Assembly (NCBI GenBank): GCA_900541495.1
Contig: UQKC01000029.1
Location: 1 to 30,576, forward strand
Reading direction: 5' to 3'
Source of the DNA: an uncultured Ruminococcus sp.
GTDB taxonomy: Bacteria > Bacillota > Clostridia > Oscillospirales > Ruminococcaceae
DNA length: 30,576 nucleotides
Position 1 is the first letter of the stretch; every line of letters begins with the position of its first letter. The position numbers and the translations under genes were made by a program. The notes under the pieces were generated by a model. That model worked only from the letters and a program-made list of their open reading frames with translations. It was not told the origin of the DNA and searched no databases. Positions 1-6,407 of the stretch are shown here, one piece after another.

Positions 1-8
1 GACATAAA

Positions 9-55
9 CATTTTGAAAAATGGCAAAAACGTATTAATCAGCGTTTCCTTAGTAT
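9..55 (+). repeat. 47-bp terminal inverted repeat, left copy
   Basis: This 47-bp stretch is the exact reverse complement of positions 30524-30570 at the other end of the window. The match stops at position 8 and at position 56. Its outer part (9-22) is itself a small palindrome. No coding sequence overlaps it. It is either a dispersed genomic repeat or the end of a small mobile element; no transposase is visible nearby. Confidence 0.9.
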
Positions 56-144
56 CGGCAGGCATCTCTTGGACGGGATGTCTGCTTTTTACACAAGATA
101 TAACCTGATTTTATATACCATACAACATATTTTTATAGAAACAC

Positions 145-173
145 TGTACAAATGCTTCCTGCCGTGGTATAAT
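145..173 (+). promoter_or_regulatory. Putative sigma-A promoter of the NSS transporter
   Basis: A perfect TATAAT lies at 168-173, preceded after 17 nt by the weaker -35 TGTACA at 145-150. The predicted start near 180 gives a short leader before the ATG at 209. The -35 matches consensus at only four of six bases. Confidence 0.55.
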
Positions 174-208
174 AAAAACATTATTGTATTGAAACGGAGA
201 GAATTCAA

Positions 209-1579
209 ATGAAACATCATAAAAATCGAAGCACCTTTTCGGGAAAGCTTGGGTTCGTGCTTTCGGCGGCAGGCGCTTCGGTCGGTCTGGGAAATATATG
301 GCGTTTCCCCTATCTTGCGGCGAAATACGGCGGAGGAATATTCCTGCTCGTGTATATAATCCTTGCGCTGACGTTCGGCTATACGATGATAACTGCCGAA
401 ACGGCACTCGGACGAATGACGCAGAAAAGTCCTGTCGGTGCTTATCACTCATTCGGAAAGTCGAAGTGGCTTTCGTTCGGCGGCTGGATAAATGCGGTCA
501 TTCCGATACTCATCGTGCCATACTATTCCGTTATCGGCGGCTGGGTAATAAAATATCTCGCCGAATACATTATGGGACATAGCGGACAGCTTGCGGAAGA
601 CGGCTATTTCGGCAGCTTTATTTCGAGCGGAGCTTCGACCGAGGTTTGCTTCGTGCTGTTCACATTTTTCACGGTCGCTGTAATTTTCGGCGGCGTCCGC
701 AACGGCGTTGAGCGTGTTTCAAAGTTTATGATGCCGATACTTGTCGTGCTGTCGCTGTTCATCGCGATTTACTCAATAAGCCTGCCCGGTGCTGTGGAAG
801 GCGTGAAGTATTTCCTTATCCCGAATTTCAAAAATTTTTCGTGGATGACGGTCGTTTCCGCAATGGGTCAGATGTTTTATTCGCTGTCGATAGCAATGGG
901 CATACTGATAACTTTCGGTTCGTATATGAAAAAGGACGTTTCCATCGAAGCTTCGACCGAGAATGTCGAGGTTTTTGATACGGGCATAGCAATAATGGCA
1001 GGACTTATGATAATCCCGGCAGTTTTCGCATTTTCAGGCGGAGATGCAAACTCGCTTCAGGCAGGCCCATCACTTATGTTCATCACGATACCAAAGGTCT
1101 TTGCAAGCATCAAAATGGGTTCGTTCGTCGGAATACTCTTTTTCTTCCTCGTTCTGTGCGCCGCGGTTACAAGCTCTATCGCACTGACGGAAAGTGCGGT
1201 TTCGACCTTCCAGGATGAACTTGGCTGGGGAAGAAAAAAATCGACCGTTGTTATCACCCTGATAATGCTCGTCCTCGGAACGCTCTCATGTATGGGTTAC
1301 GGTCCTCTCGCCTCGGTCGAGATACTCGGTATGCAGCTGCTCGACTTCTTCGACTTCCTTACAAATTCGGTGATGATGCCGATAGCCGCAATAGCGACCT
1401 GCCTGCTTGTTTCGCGCAAAATGGGCGTTGAGAAGATAGAAGAAGAAATGACTCTCGAAAACGGCAAATTCAAGCGAAAGCATATCTTCAACTTTATGAT
1501 AAAGTACATCTGCCCTATCTTTGCGGCAATAATCCTTGTAAGCTCGGTAGCGAACGCTTTCGGTTGGATATCGATGTAA
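209..1579 (+). CDS. Sodium-dependent transporter, NSS (SNF) family
   Basis: A 456-residue integral membrane protein of the neurotransmitter:sodium symporter family, which couples Na+ entry to uptake of amino acids or related compounds. The family signature is clear near the N-terminus: GASVGLGNIWRFPYLA followed by YGGG (about residues 22-42), the unwound TM1 region that binds Na+ and substrate in LeuT-type proteins. About eleven to twelve hydrophobic segments follow, and the length suits the bacterial branch. The ATG at 209 follows a purine-rich GGAGAG. It appears monocistronic, with a promoter at 145-173 and the repeat-rich patch downstream. The substrate cannot be told from sequence; amino acid uptake is the usual role. 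Confidence 0.93.
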   Translation: MKHHKNRSTFSGKLGFVLSAAGASVGLGNIWRFPYLAAKYGGGIFLLVYIILALTFGYTMITAETALGRMTQKSPVGAYHSFGKSKWLSFGGWINAVIPILIVPYYSVIGGWVIKYLAEYIMGHSGQLAEDGYFGSFISSGASTEVCFVLFTFFTVAVIFGGVRNGVERVSKFMMPILVVLSLFIAIYSISLPGAVEGVKYFLIPNFKNFSWMTVVSAMGQMFYSLSIAMGILITFGSYMKKDVSIEASTENVEVFDTGIAIMAGLMIIPAVFAFSGGDANSLQAGPSLMFITIPKVFASIKMGSFVGILFFFLVLCAAVTSSIALTESAVSTFQDELGWGRKKSTVVITLIMLVLGTLSCMGYGPLASVEILGMQLLDFFDFLTNSVMMPIAAIATCLLVSRKMGVEKIEEEMTLENGKFKRKHIFNFMIKYICPIFAAIILVSSVANAFGWISM

Positions 1580-1706
1580 AATATAACGCCAAACATAGTA
1601 TAGCAAAAGTGAGGATTTGTCAACTCTCCGCGCGGCTGCAAAACAACTCATACTAATTGATCGTTCTATCTATAGACAAATCCGACAGATAGAATAAATC
1701 CAATTA

Positions 1707-1771
1707 GGTCACTGCGTGGACAAGGTCACTGCGTGGACAAGGTCACTGCGTGGACAAGGTCACTGCGTGGA
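1707..1771 (+). repeat. 17-bp tandem repeat, 3.8 copies
   Basis: The unit GGTCACTGCGTGGACAA occurs at 1707-1723, 1724-1740 and 1741-1757 without a mismatch, with a fourth copy cut to 14 bp at 1758-1771. It lies between the convergent NSS transporter and PPIase genes. Perfect identity suggests recent slippage or a variable-number locus. Confidence 0.95.
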
Positions 1772-1778
1772 CCTTGAT

Positions 1779-1815
1779 AACTCCCTTGTAAGGCTTGCCG
1801 CCTTACAAGGGAGTT
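1779..1815. repeat. 16-bp perfect hairpin with 5-nt loop
   Basis: Arms 1779-1794 and 1800-1815 are exact reverse complements around the loop TTGCC. There is no T-run on either side, so it is not a classical intrinsic terminator, though it could end transcription from the converging genes. It directly abuts the tandem repeat. Confidence 0.8.
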
Positions 1816-1877
1816 AGACGCCGAGTGGATTTATTATAGCCGAGGATTTGTCTATAGGTTGATCAGAGATTAGATTA

Positions 1878-2351
1878 TTATTCCTCGATATAAACCTTAG
1901 CCATTACCTGCGGTGTTGTTGGCTTATCACGGAAGTCTGTTTCAACTCCTGCGATCTCATCGATAACGTCAAGTCCCTCGATAACCTTTCCGAATGCTGC
2001 ATATTCACCGTCAAGGTGCGGTGCGTCCTTATGCATAATGAAGAACTGTGAGCTTGCGCTGTCTTTCATCATTGAACGAGCCATTGAGATAACACCTCTT
2101 GTGTGCTTGAGGTCGTTCTTCACGCCGTTTGATGCAAACTCACCCTTGATCTTATTCTTCGAGCCGCCCATACCTGTGCCCTCGGGGTCGCCGCCCTGGA
2201 TCATAAAGCCGGGGATTACTCTATGGAATGTAAGTCCGTCATAAAAGCCTTCCTTTACGAGCTTTTCAAAGTTTGCAACTGTGATAGGTGCTTTGTCGGG
2301 ATAAAGCTCTATCTTCATCTTTTTGCCGTTTTCCATTTCGATTACTACCAT
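1878..2351 (-). CDS. Cyclophilin-type peptidyl-prolyl cis-trans isomerase
   Basis: A 157-residue single-domain cyclophilin that catalyses cis-trans isomerisation of prolyl peptide bonds; without a signal peptide it is probably cytoplasmic. The catalytic signature FHRVIPGFMIQGGDPEGTG is present (about residues 43-61), with the later SASSQFFI segment forming the proline pocket. The ATG at 2351 is chosen because GGAGGA lies 8 nt upstream (about 2359-2364); the in-frame TTG at 2366 falls inside that ribosome binding site. The gene starts 17 nt after the galT stop and is probably cotranscribed with it. No functional link to galactose is evident. Confidence 0.93.
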   Translation of the reverse strand: MVVIEMENGKKMKIELYPDKAPITVANFEKLVKEGFYDGLTFHRVIPGFMIQGGDPEGTGMGGSKNKIKGEFASNGVKNDLKHTRGVISMARSMMKDSASSQFFIMHKDAPHLDGEYAAFGKVIEGLDVIDEIAGVETDFRDKPTTPQVMAKVYIEE

Positions 2352-2368
2352 TTTATTTTCCTCCAAAA

Positions 2369-3883
2369 TTATTTTTTATTTACATACTCAACGAATCTGT
2401 TGAAGCCTGCAATGCCCTTTTCATCACGCTTATAAACGCCTGCGTGTTCGAGGACTTTCGCAAATACCTTACCTATCTCCTGCTTGATGACATCATCGAC
2501 ATTTTCGGGAGTGATATCATACTTCGGAACGAACTCCTCTGCCCAATCTGCGTGTTTTTCAAGAACAGGGTCTTCGCGTACTGCGCTTACGCCCTTATTG
2601 ATAAGCGTATCTGCGAGCTTTTCCATTTCGCCTTTAAGACGTGCGGGAAGAACGGCAAGTCCCATTACTTCAATAAGACCGATATTCTCCTTTTTGATAT
2701 GGTGAAGCTCTGCGTGTGGGTGGTAAACGCCGAGCGGACACTCGTCCGTTGTGATATTGTTGCGGAGAACGAGGTCAAGCTCAAAGTCGTTGCCCCTCTT
2801 TCTTGCGATAGGCGTGATAGTGTTGTGCGGAACTCCGTCCGTTTGGGCAAAGATGAACGAAGCTTCGTCAGTATAGCCTCTCCAAGCGGTGAGAATTTTA
2901 TCGCCCAGCTCTACAAGGCGCTCATAGTCGCGGCAGGAGATTCGGATAACGGACATCGGCCACTTTACTCTGCCAGCCTTAACGTCCTCAAAGCCTTTGA
3001 AGTGAAGTTCTTCCTCGATAGGCGCTTTCTCCATTGCGAAAGTATAATGTCCGCCCTGGAAATGCTCGTGAGTAAGTATTGAACCGCCGACTATCGGGAG
3101 ATCGGCGTTCGAGCCTACAAAATAGTGCGGGAACTGCTCAACGAAGTCAAAAAGCTTCGCAAAAGCATCGCGGTCTATCTTCATCGGCGTGTGCATACAA
3201 TTAAGAACTATGCAGTGCTCGTTATAGTAAACATAAGGCGAATACTGGAGCGCCCAACGGTCGCCGTTTATCTTTATCGGGATAATGCGGTGGTTTTCAC
3301 GGGCAGGGTGATTTACTCTGCCTGCGTAGCCGACATTTTCCTCGCAAAGTTGGCACTTAGGATAGGAGCTTTGCTTTGCATTGAGTGCGGCGGCAATAGC
3401 TTTCGGGTCTTTTTCAGGCTTGGAAAGGTTGATAGTAACATCAAGTGTGCCGTACTCGGTTTCGGTAGTCCACTTTACGTCCTTTTTGATGCGGTAGCGG
3501 CGGATATAGTCGGTATCGCAGCTGAATTTATAGTAAAAATCGGTCGCAGCCTGAGGTGATTTTTCACGGTAAGTTCTGCGGAACTTTTCAATGACTTCGG
3601 ACGGGCGTGGTGTAAGGCAGCCCATTATTTCGGTATCGAAAAGGTCACGGTAAACGATACTATCCTCGATGATGCCCTTTTCTACGGCGTAATCAAGGAT
3701 ATCCGCAAGTACGGGTTCAAGCTCAACATCGCAGTAATTCTCATCGGGTGGGTCATACTCGTCCAGACCGAGCTTGTGAATAAGCATATTCGCTGTGTAA
3801 ATCCTGTCCTCGGCTGTGATAAGGTTATTTTCAAGTCCGTAGCATATCAGCTTGCGGACGGCTGTATGGATATTATCTGACAT
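2369..3883 (-). CDS. galT: Galactose-1-phosphate uridylyltransferase, class II
   Basis: A 504-residue Leloir-pathway enzyme that exchanges UMP between UDP-glucose and galactose-1-phosphate, giving UDP-galactose and glucose-1-phosphate. It belongs to the longer Firmicutes class (about 500 residues) rather than the 350-residue enterobacterial type. Visible landmarks are the CQLCEENVGYAGR segment, the NEHCIV stretch, and SILTHEHFQGGHYTF, which carries the conserved histidines. The ATG at 3883 is preceded by GGAGG at 8-nt spacing; the upstream ATG at 3898 overlaps that ribosome binding site and is rejected. A promoter lies at 3919-3947, and the PPIase gene follows. No galK or galE is present in the window. 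Confidence 0.93.
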   Translation of the reverse strand: MSDNIHTAVRKLICYGLENNLITAEDRIYTANMLIHKLGLDEYDPPDENYCDVELEPVLADILDYAVEKGIIEDSIVYRDLFDTEIMGCLTPRPSEVIEKFRRTYREKSPQAATDFYYKFSCDTDYIRRYRIKKDVKWTTETEYGTLDVTINLSKPEKDPKAIAAALNAKQSSYPKCQLCEENVGYAGRVNHPARENHRIIPIKINGDRWALQYSPYVYYNEHCIVLNCMHTPMKIDRDAFAKLFDFVEQFPHYFVGSNADLPIVGGSILTHEHFQGGHYTFAMEKAPIEEELHFKGFEDVKAGRVKWPMSVIRISCRDYERLVELGDKILTAWRGYTDEASFIFAQTDGVPHNTITPIARKRGNDFELDLVLRNNITTDECPLGVYHPHAELHHIKKENIGLIEVMGLAVLPARLKGEMEKLADTLINKGVSAVREDPVLEKHADWAEEFVPKYDITPENVDDVIKQEIGKVFAKVLEHAGVYKRDEKGIAGFNRFVEYVNKK

Positions 3884-3918
3884 AGCGCAGTCCTCCATTG
3901 ACGGAAATAGTTATTTAT

Positions 3919-3947
3919 ATTTTACCATAATCCGTGTTCAAATGCAA
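3919..3947 (-). promoter_or_regulatory. Putative galT promoter
   Basis: On the minus strand TTGCAT (3947-3942) is followed after 17 nt by TAAAAT (3924-3919). The predicted start near 3912 leaves a leader of about 30 nt before the galT ATG. Both hexamers deviate slightly from consensus. Confidence 0.5.
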
Positions 3948-3967
3948 CAATTTTTATAAATTTTTTA

Positions 3968-5446
3968 CTATTTGATAGCAGATTCAAGCATCAGCCTGCC
4001 GCTTTCGGAAAGAATACCATTATTATAGGCAGTTTCGATATCCCAAAAAACTTTTTCCCATGAAGGAATTTCATAACCATATAAAATTACTTTATCATCA
4101 TAGGGTGACATTCTGACAGCGTAAAAGCCGCCATATATCCCGTAAAATGCGGTTATCTTGACCTCATCTGCGGTATAAGTCCTGCTGTCATCGGAGATCA
4201 ATTCCGCATAATCCTCTTTCATCTCTTTTGTCGTGTATTCGTTTATATCATCAACCGAATAGGATGGCATTTCCGTTTTCACGACTGTCATTTCCGATGT
4301 TACTTTGTCATAGTCAAAGTCAACAAAAACTTCATTTGCATAACCGGGCTCATCATCAAAATAGGTATGATCGTTTCTTATATATGAATTCTTCTCCAAA
4401 ACAAAATGACCGTCCGAATATGTATAAATACTTCCGCTGTCCATAACTCCCATTTCAGCGCAGTAGTATTTTCCGCCGATAAGTGAAACGTTCCACCAAT
4501 CACTGTATTTCTCATCATAAAGCATCTCGATGGTTTTATCCGTATCCATTCTGATTATTTCTTCCTTATCGCAAGGAACGCCGTCAACGGGGATATACAT
4601 GACCTTTTCTGGGTCAAATATCATTGTTCCACCCATAGACTGCCAGCCAAACACGGATATAAAGCAATCCTGCTTATACACATCACCTCTAAAGTCATAA
4701 AGACAAATCGGTCTACCGTTTTTTACACCATAGATGCGTCTGCAATCGTCTGCTCCGCAAGTACCGTAACCGCCTATAACAAGCTGCTTGCTTGTTCCGT
4801 AATCGATCAGCTTTGTTACATAAAGGTTGCCATTATTTCCTAATTTTTCAAAATATCCCTCATTGTCTGTATAAACAATAAAACTGTACAGCATAAACAT
4901 ATTGTCTGTCGGCTCACCGAAATTACAGTACGGCATATCAATAAGCAGAAAGGTTTCTTCCCTGCCGTCACCATCATAATCCTCTGTGTAGCTTTCATGT
5001 AATTTCGGCACAAGAACGCCGTTTTCATCGAAATACTCGGGATATTTTTCTTTGTAGAAGTCACTGTACTTCTGCGACTGCGCATATTCTTCCGTAGTTT
5101 TAAGAAACTCTATCGCCTTTTCGCTCGTTTTGTCCTCCTGCTTTGAACCTTTGTAATATTCAATAAAAGCAAAGTCGGTAAAGGTCATATTCTCGGCTTT
5201 GACCGATATTTTTTCGGGTGTATCGGCTGTTACTTCCGCTTCTGCTGTTTCAGATATTGTCTGAACTGTGGTTTCGCTTATTTGCGATGCAGTTTCCGAT
5301 GTTATTTCGGTCGTTTCGGCAGAAGAAACTATCTCCGTCACGCTTTCCGTGTCCGAAACACTGCTTTCGCTGTCATTTGCGGCTGAGCAAGCTGTCATTG
5401 CCGCACACATAAGAGCCAATGCCGATAAAACTGTTTTTTTGTACAT
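3968..5446 (-). CDS. Predicted lipoprotein of unknown function
   Basis: A 492-residue protein with a lipoprotein signal: MYKKTVLSALALMCAAMTAC, with the lipobox cysteine at about residue 20. A Ser/Thr/Glu-rich low-complexity linker follows (about 21-85), typical of Gram-positive surface lipoproteins that hold a domain away from the membrane. The rest is an acidic, aromatic-rich globular region with no motif I recognise; EDYDGDGREETFLLID resembles an FG-GAP/EF-hand-like Asp loop and may bind Ca2+ (inference). The ATG at 5446 is chosen because AAAGGA is correctly spaced; the ATG at 5464 overlaps it. The gene lies between tetR and galT on the same strand with gaps too large for tight coupling. 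Confidence 0.8.
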   Translation of the reverse strand: MYKKTVLSALALMCAAMTACSAANDSESSVSDTESVTEIVSSAETTEITSETASQISETTVQTISETAEAEVTADTPEKISVKAENMTFTDFAFIEYYKGSKQEDKTSEKAIEFLKTTEEYAQSQKYSDFYKEKYPEYFDENGVLVPKLHESYTEDYDGDGREETFLLIDMPYCNFGEPTDNMFMLYSFIVYTDNEGYFEKLGNNGNLYVTKLIDYGTSKQLVIGGYGTCGADDCRRIYGVKNGRPICLYDFRGDVYKQDCFISVFGWQSMGGTMIFDPEKVMYIPVDGVPCDKEEIIRMDTDKTIEMLYDEKYSDWWNVSLIGGKYYCAEMGVMDSGSIYTYSDGHFVLEKNSYIRNDHTYFDDEPGYANEVFVDFDYDKVTSEMTVVKTEMPSYSVDDINEYTTKEMKEDYAELISDDSRTYTADEVKITAFYGIYGGFYAVRMSPYDDKVILYGYEIPSWEKVFWDIETAYNNGILSESGRLMLESAIK

Positions 5447-5631
5447 ATCTGTCTTTCCTTTCATAACAAATTGTCTGCTTTTTACCCAAATTATGTCCGT
5501 ATTTATCCCTTTGATTTTGCAATGCCGTCAATTGACAACAGAACTTCCCGGCAGTATAATTTAATCGTGGAATTGCAACCTTTTTTCGACACAAAGCAAA
5601 GTTATCTGCGATGAACTATTTATATAGTATT

Positions 5632-6210
5632 TCACATCGAACCGAGGAAATAGCCAAGATACTTTTTGACATCTTCCTTTGTGCATTTTTCGAGGTTTGA
5701 AAAAGCATATTCCATAACCAGTATGAGCGTATTGCTGTGGTGCGCCGCAAGTATCTCTTTCGGGACGGGGATATCGGGGCGCGCGCCGCTTTCGAGCATT
5801 TCGCGTATCTTATTGCCCATAAAGAATTTAAGGCTTGTGAACATATATCCTGTTTCATTATTGAAGCTGACTATCTTTTGAACGAGCGGAAGATTCGCCG
5901 AGCCGAGGTCATACACTCTGTCGGCGAAAAGATAGAGCGCATCTACTTTTCTGCCGCTGTCGCTCAATGATTTGAACTCGTCAAAGCCTATCATCTGCGC
6001 GAGTTTTATCCAGCAGCAGGTCAGCAGGTCGTATTTATCATCGAAATAGTTGTAGAATGTTGCCCTCGGGTAGCCGCTTTGCAGGCATATTTCGTTTACC
6101 GAAACGCTCTCAAACGATTTTTCGGAAAGGAGCGAGAACATACTTCCCGTAAAAGCATTGATAGTGCGGACTGCTCCCCTTGAAAGCTTCTGTGAAAGAT
6201 CATATTTCAT
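5632..6210 (-). CDS. TetR/AcrR-family transcriptional regulator
   Basis: A 192-residue one-component regulator. The N-terminal helix-turn-helix is clear: SFESVSVNEICLQSGYPRATFYNYFDDKYDLL (about residues 32-63), with the usual TFYNYF recognition-helix/anchor motif. The C-terminal two thirds are helical and would form the ligand pocket and dimer interface. It is transcribed divergently from the MMPL exporter, and a 46-bp perfect palindrome lies between them, so it most likely represses the exporter operon and perhaps itself, with release by an exported or related compound. The ligand is not deducible. The ribosome binding site is a weak GAGAGGG upstream of the ATG at 6210. Confidence 0.92.
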   Translation of the reverse strand: MKYDLSQKLSRGAVRTINAFTGSMFSLLSEKSFESVSVNEICLQSGYPRATFYNYFDDKYDLLTCCWIKLAQMIGFDEFKSLSDSGRKVDALYLFADRVYDLGSANLPLVQKIVSFNNETGYMFTSLKFFMGNKIREMLESGARPDIPVPKEILAAHHSNTLILVMEYAFSNLEKCTKEDVKKYLGYFLGSM

Positions 6211-6237
6211 ATAGTTCAGTCCCTCTCTGTATAAATT

Positions 6238-6265
6238 TTGACATATATCATAAATTGTCTATAAT
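6238..6265 (+). promoter_or_regulatory. Promoter of the MMPL-GLUG operon
   Basis: Consensus TTGACA (6238-6243) and TATAAT (6260-6265) are separated by 16 nt. The -10 starts in the centre of the palindrome at 6241-6286, so a bound repressor would cover the whole promoter. The predicted start near 6272 gives a leader of about 135 nt before the ATG at 6408. Confidence 0.8.
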
Positions 6266-6286
6266 ATGACAATTTATGATATATGT
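6241..6286. promoter_or_regulatory. 46-bp palindromic operator, likely TetR site
   Basis: Arms of 19 bp at 6241-6259 and 6268-6286 are exact reverse complements with an 8-bp centre. The inner part reads TTGTC-TATAATAT-GACAA. It sits in the tetR/MMPL divergent region and contains the spacer and -10 of the plus-strand promoter. TetR-family proteins bind such palindromes; the length would allow two dimers. Assignment to the adjacent TetR is inference from position. Confidence 0.8.
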
Positions 6287-6407
6287 ATCTTGATGATTCT
6301 GTAATTTTATTATATCATATAGTCAATGATTTTGCAACTGTCTAAATGCAGAAAGTTGTAAATATTTTTATAAATGACAAAATTTTTTGAATAAGGAAGG
6401 AAAATGT

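Larger units (their letters stand above)
1670..1857. repeat. Imperfect inverted-repeat element enclosing the tandem repeat and hairpin
   Basis: A 14-bp sequence at 1670-1683 is the exact reverse complement of 1844-1857. The similarity continues inward and outward with gaps (AATAAATCC at 1693-1701 against GGATTTATT at 1827-1835; GATC near both outer ends). A third copy of GAGGATTTGTC lies at 1611-1621 in direct orientation. The arms enclose the 17-bp tandem repeat and a 16-bp perfect hairpin. No ORF is visible, so this looks like a small non-autonomous repeat element or a structured intergenic sequence. Confidence 0.7.

Noticed and set aside
1..208. Overlapping minus-strand open frames (89-452) near the left end
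   Set aside because: They run antisense through the start of the NSS transporter and its promoter, and show no domain; no gene is supported in 1-208.
1707..1771. Possible CRISPR array
   Set aside because: The 17-bp units are directly adjacent with no spacers and no cas genes are present; it is a simple tandem repeat.
2288..3082. 264-residue plus-strand open frame across the ppi/galT genes
   Set aside because: Spans two confirmed minus-strand genes and their junction; no domain or ribosome binding site.
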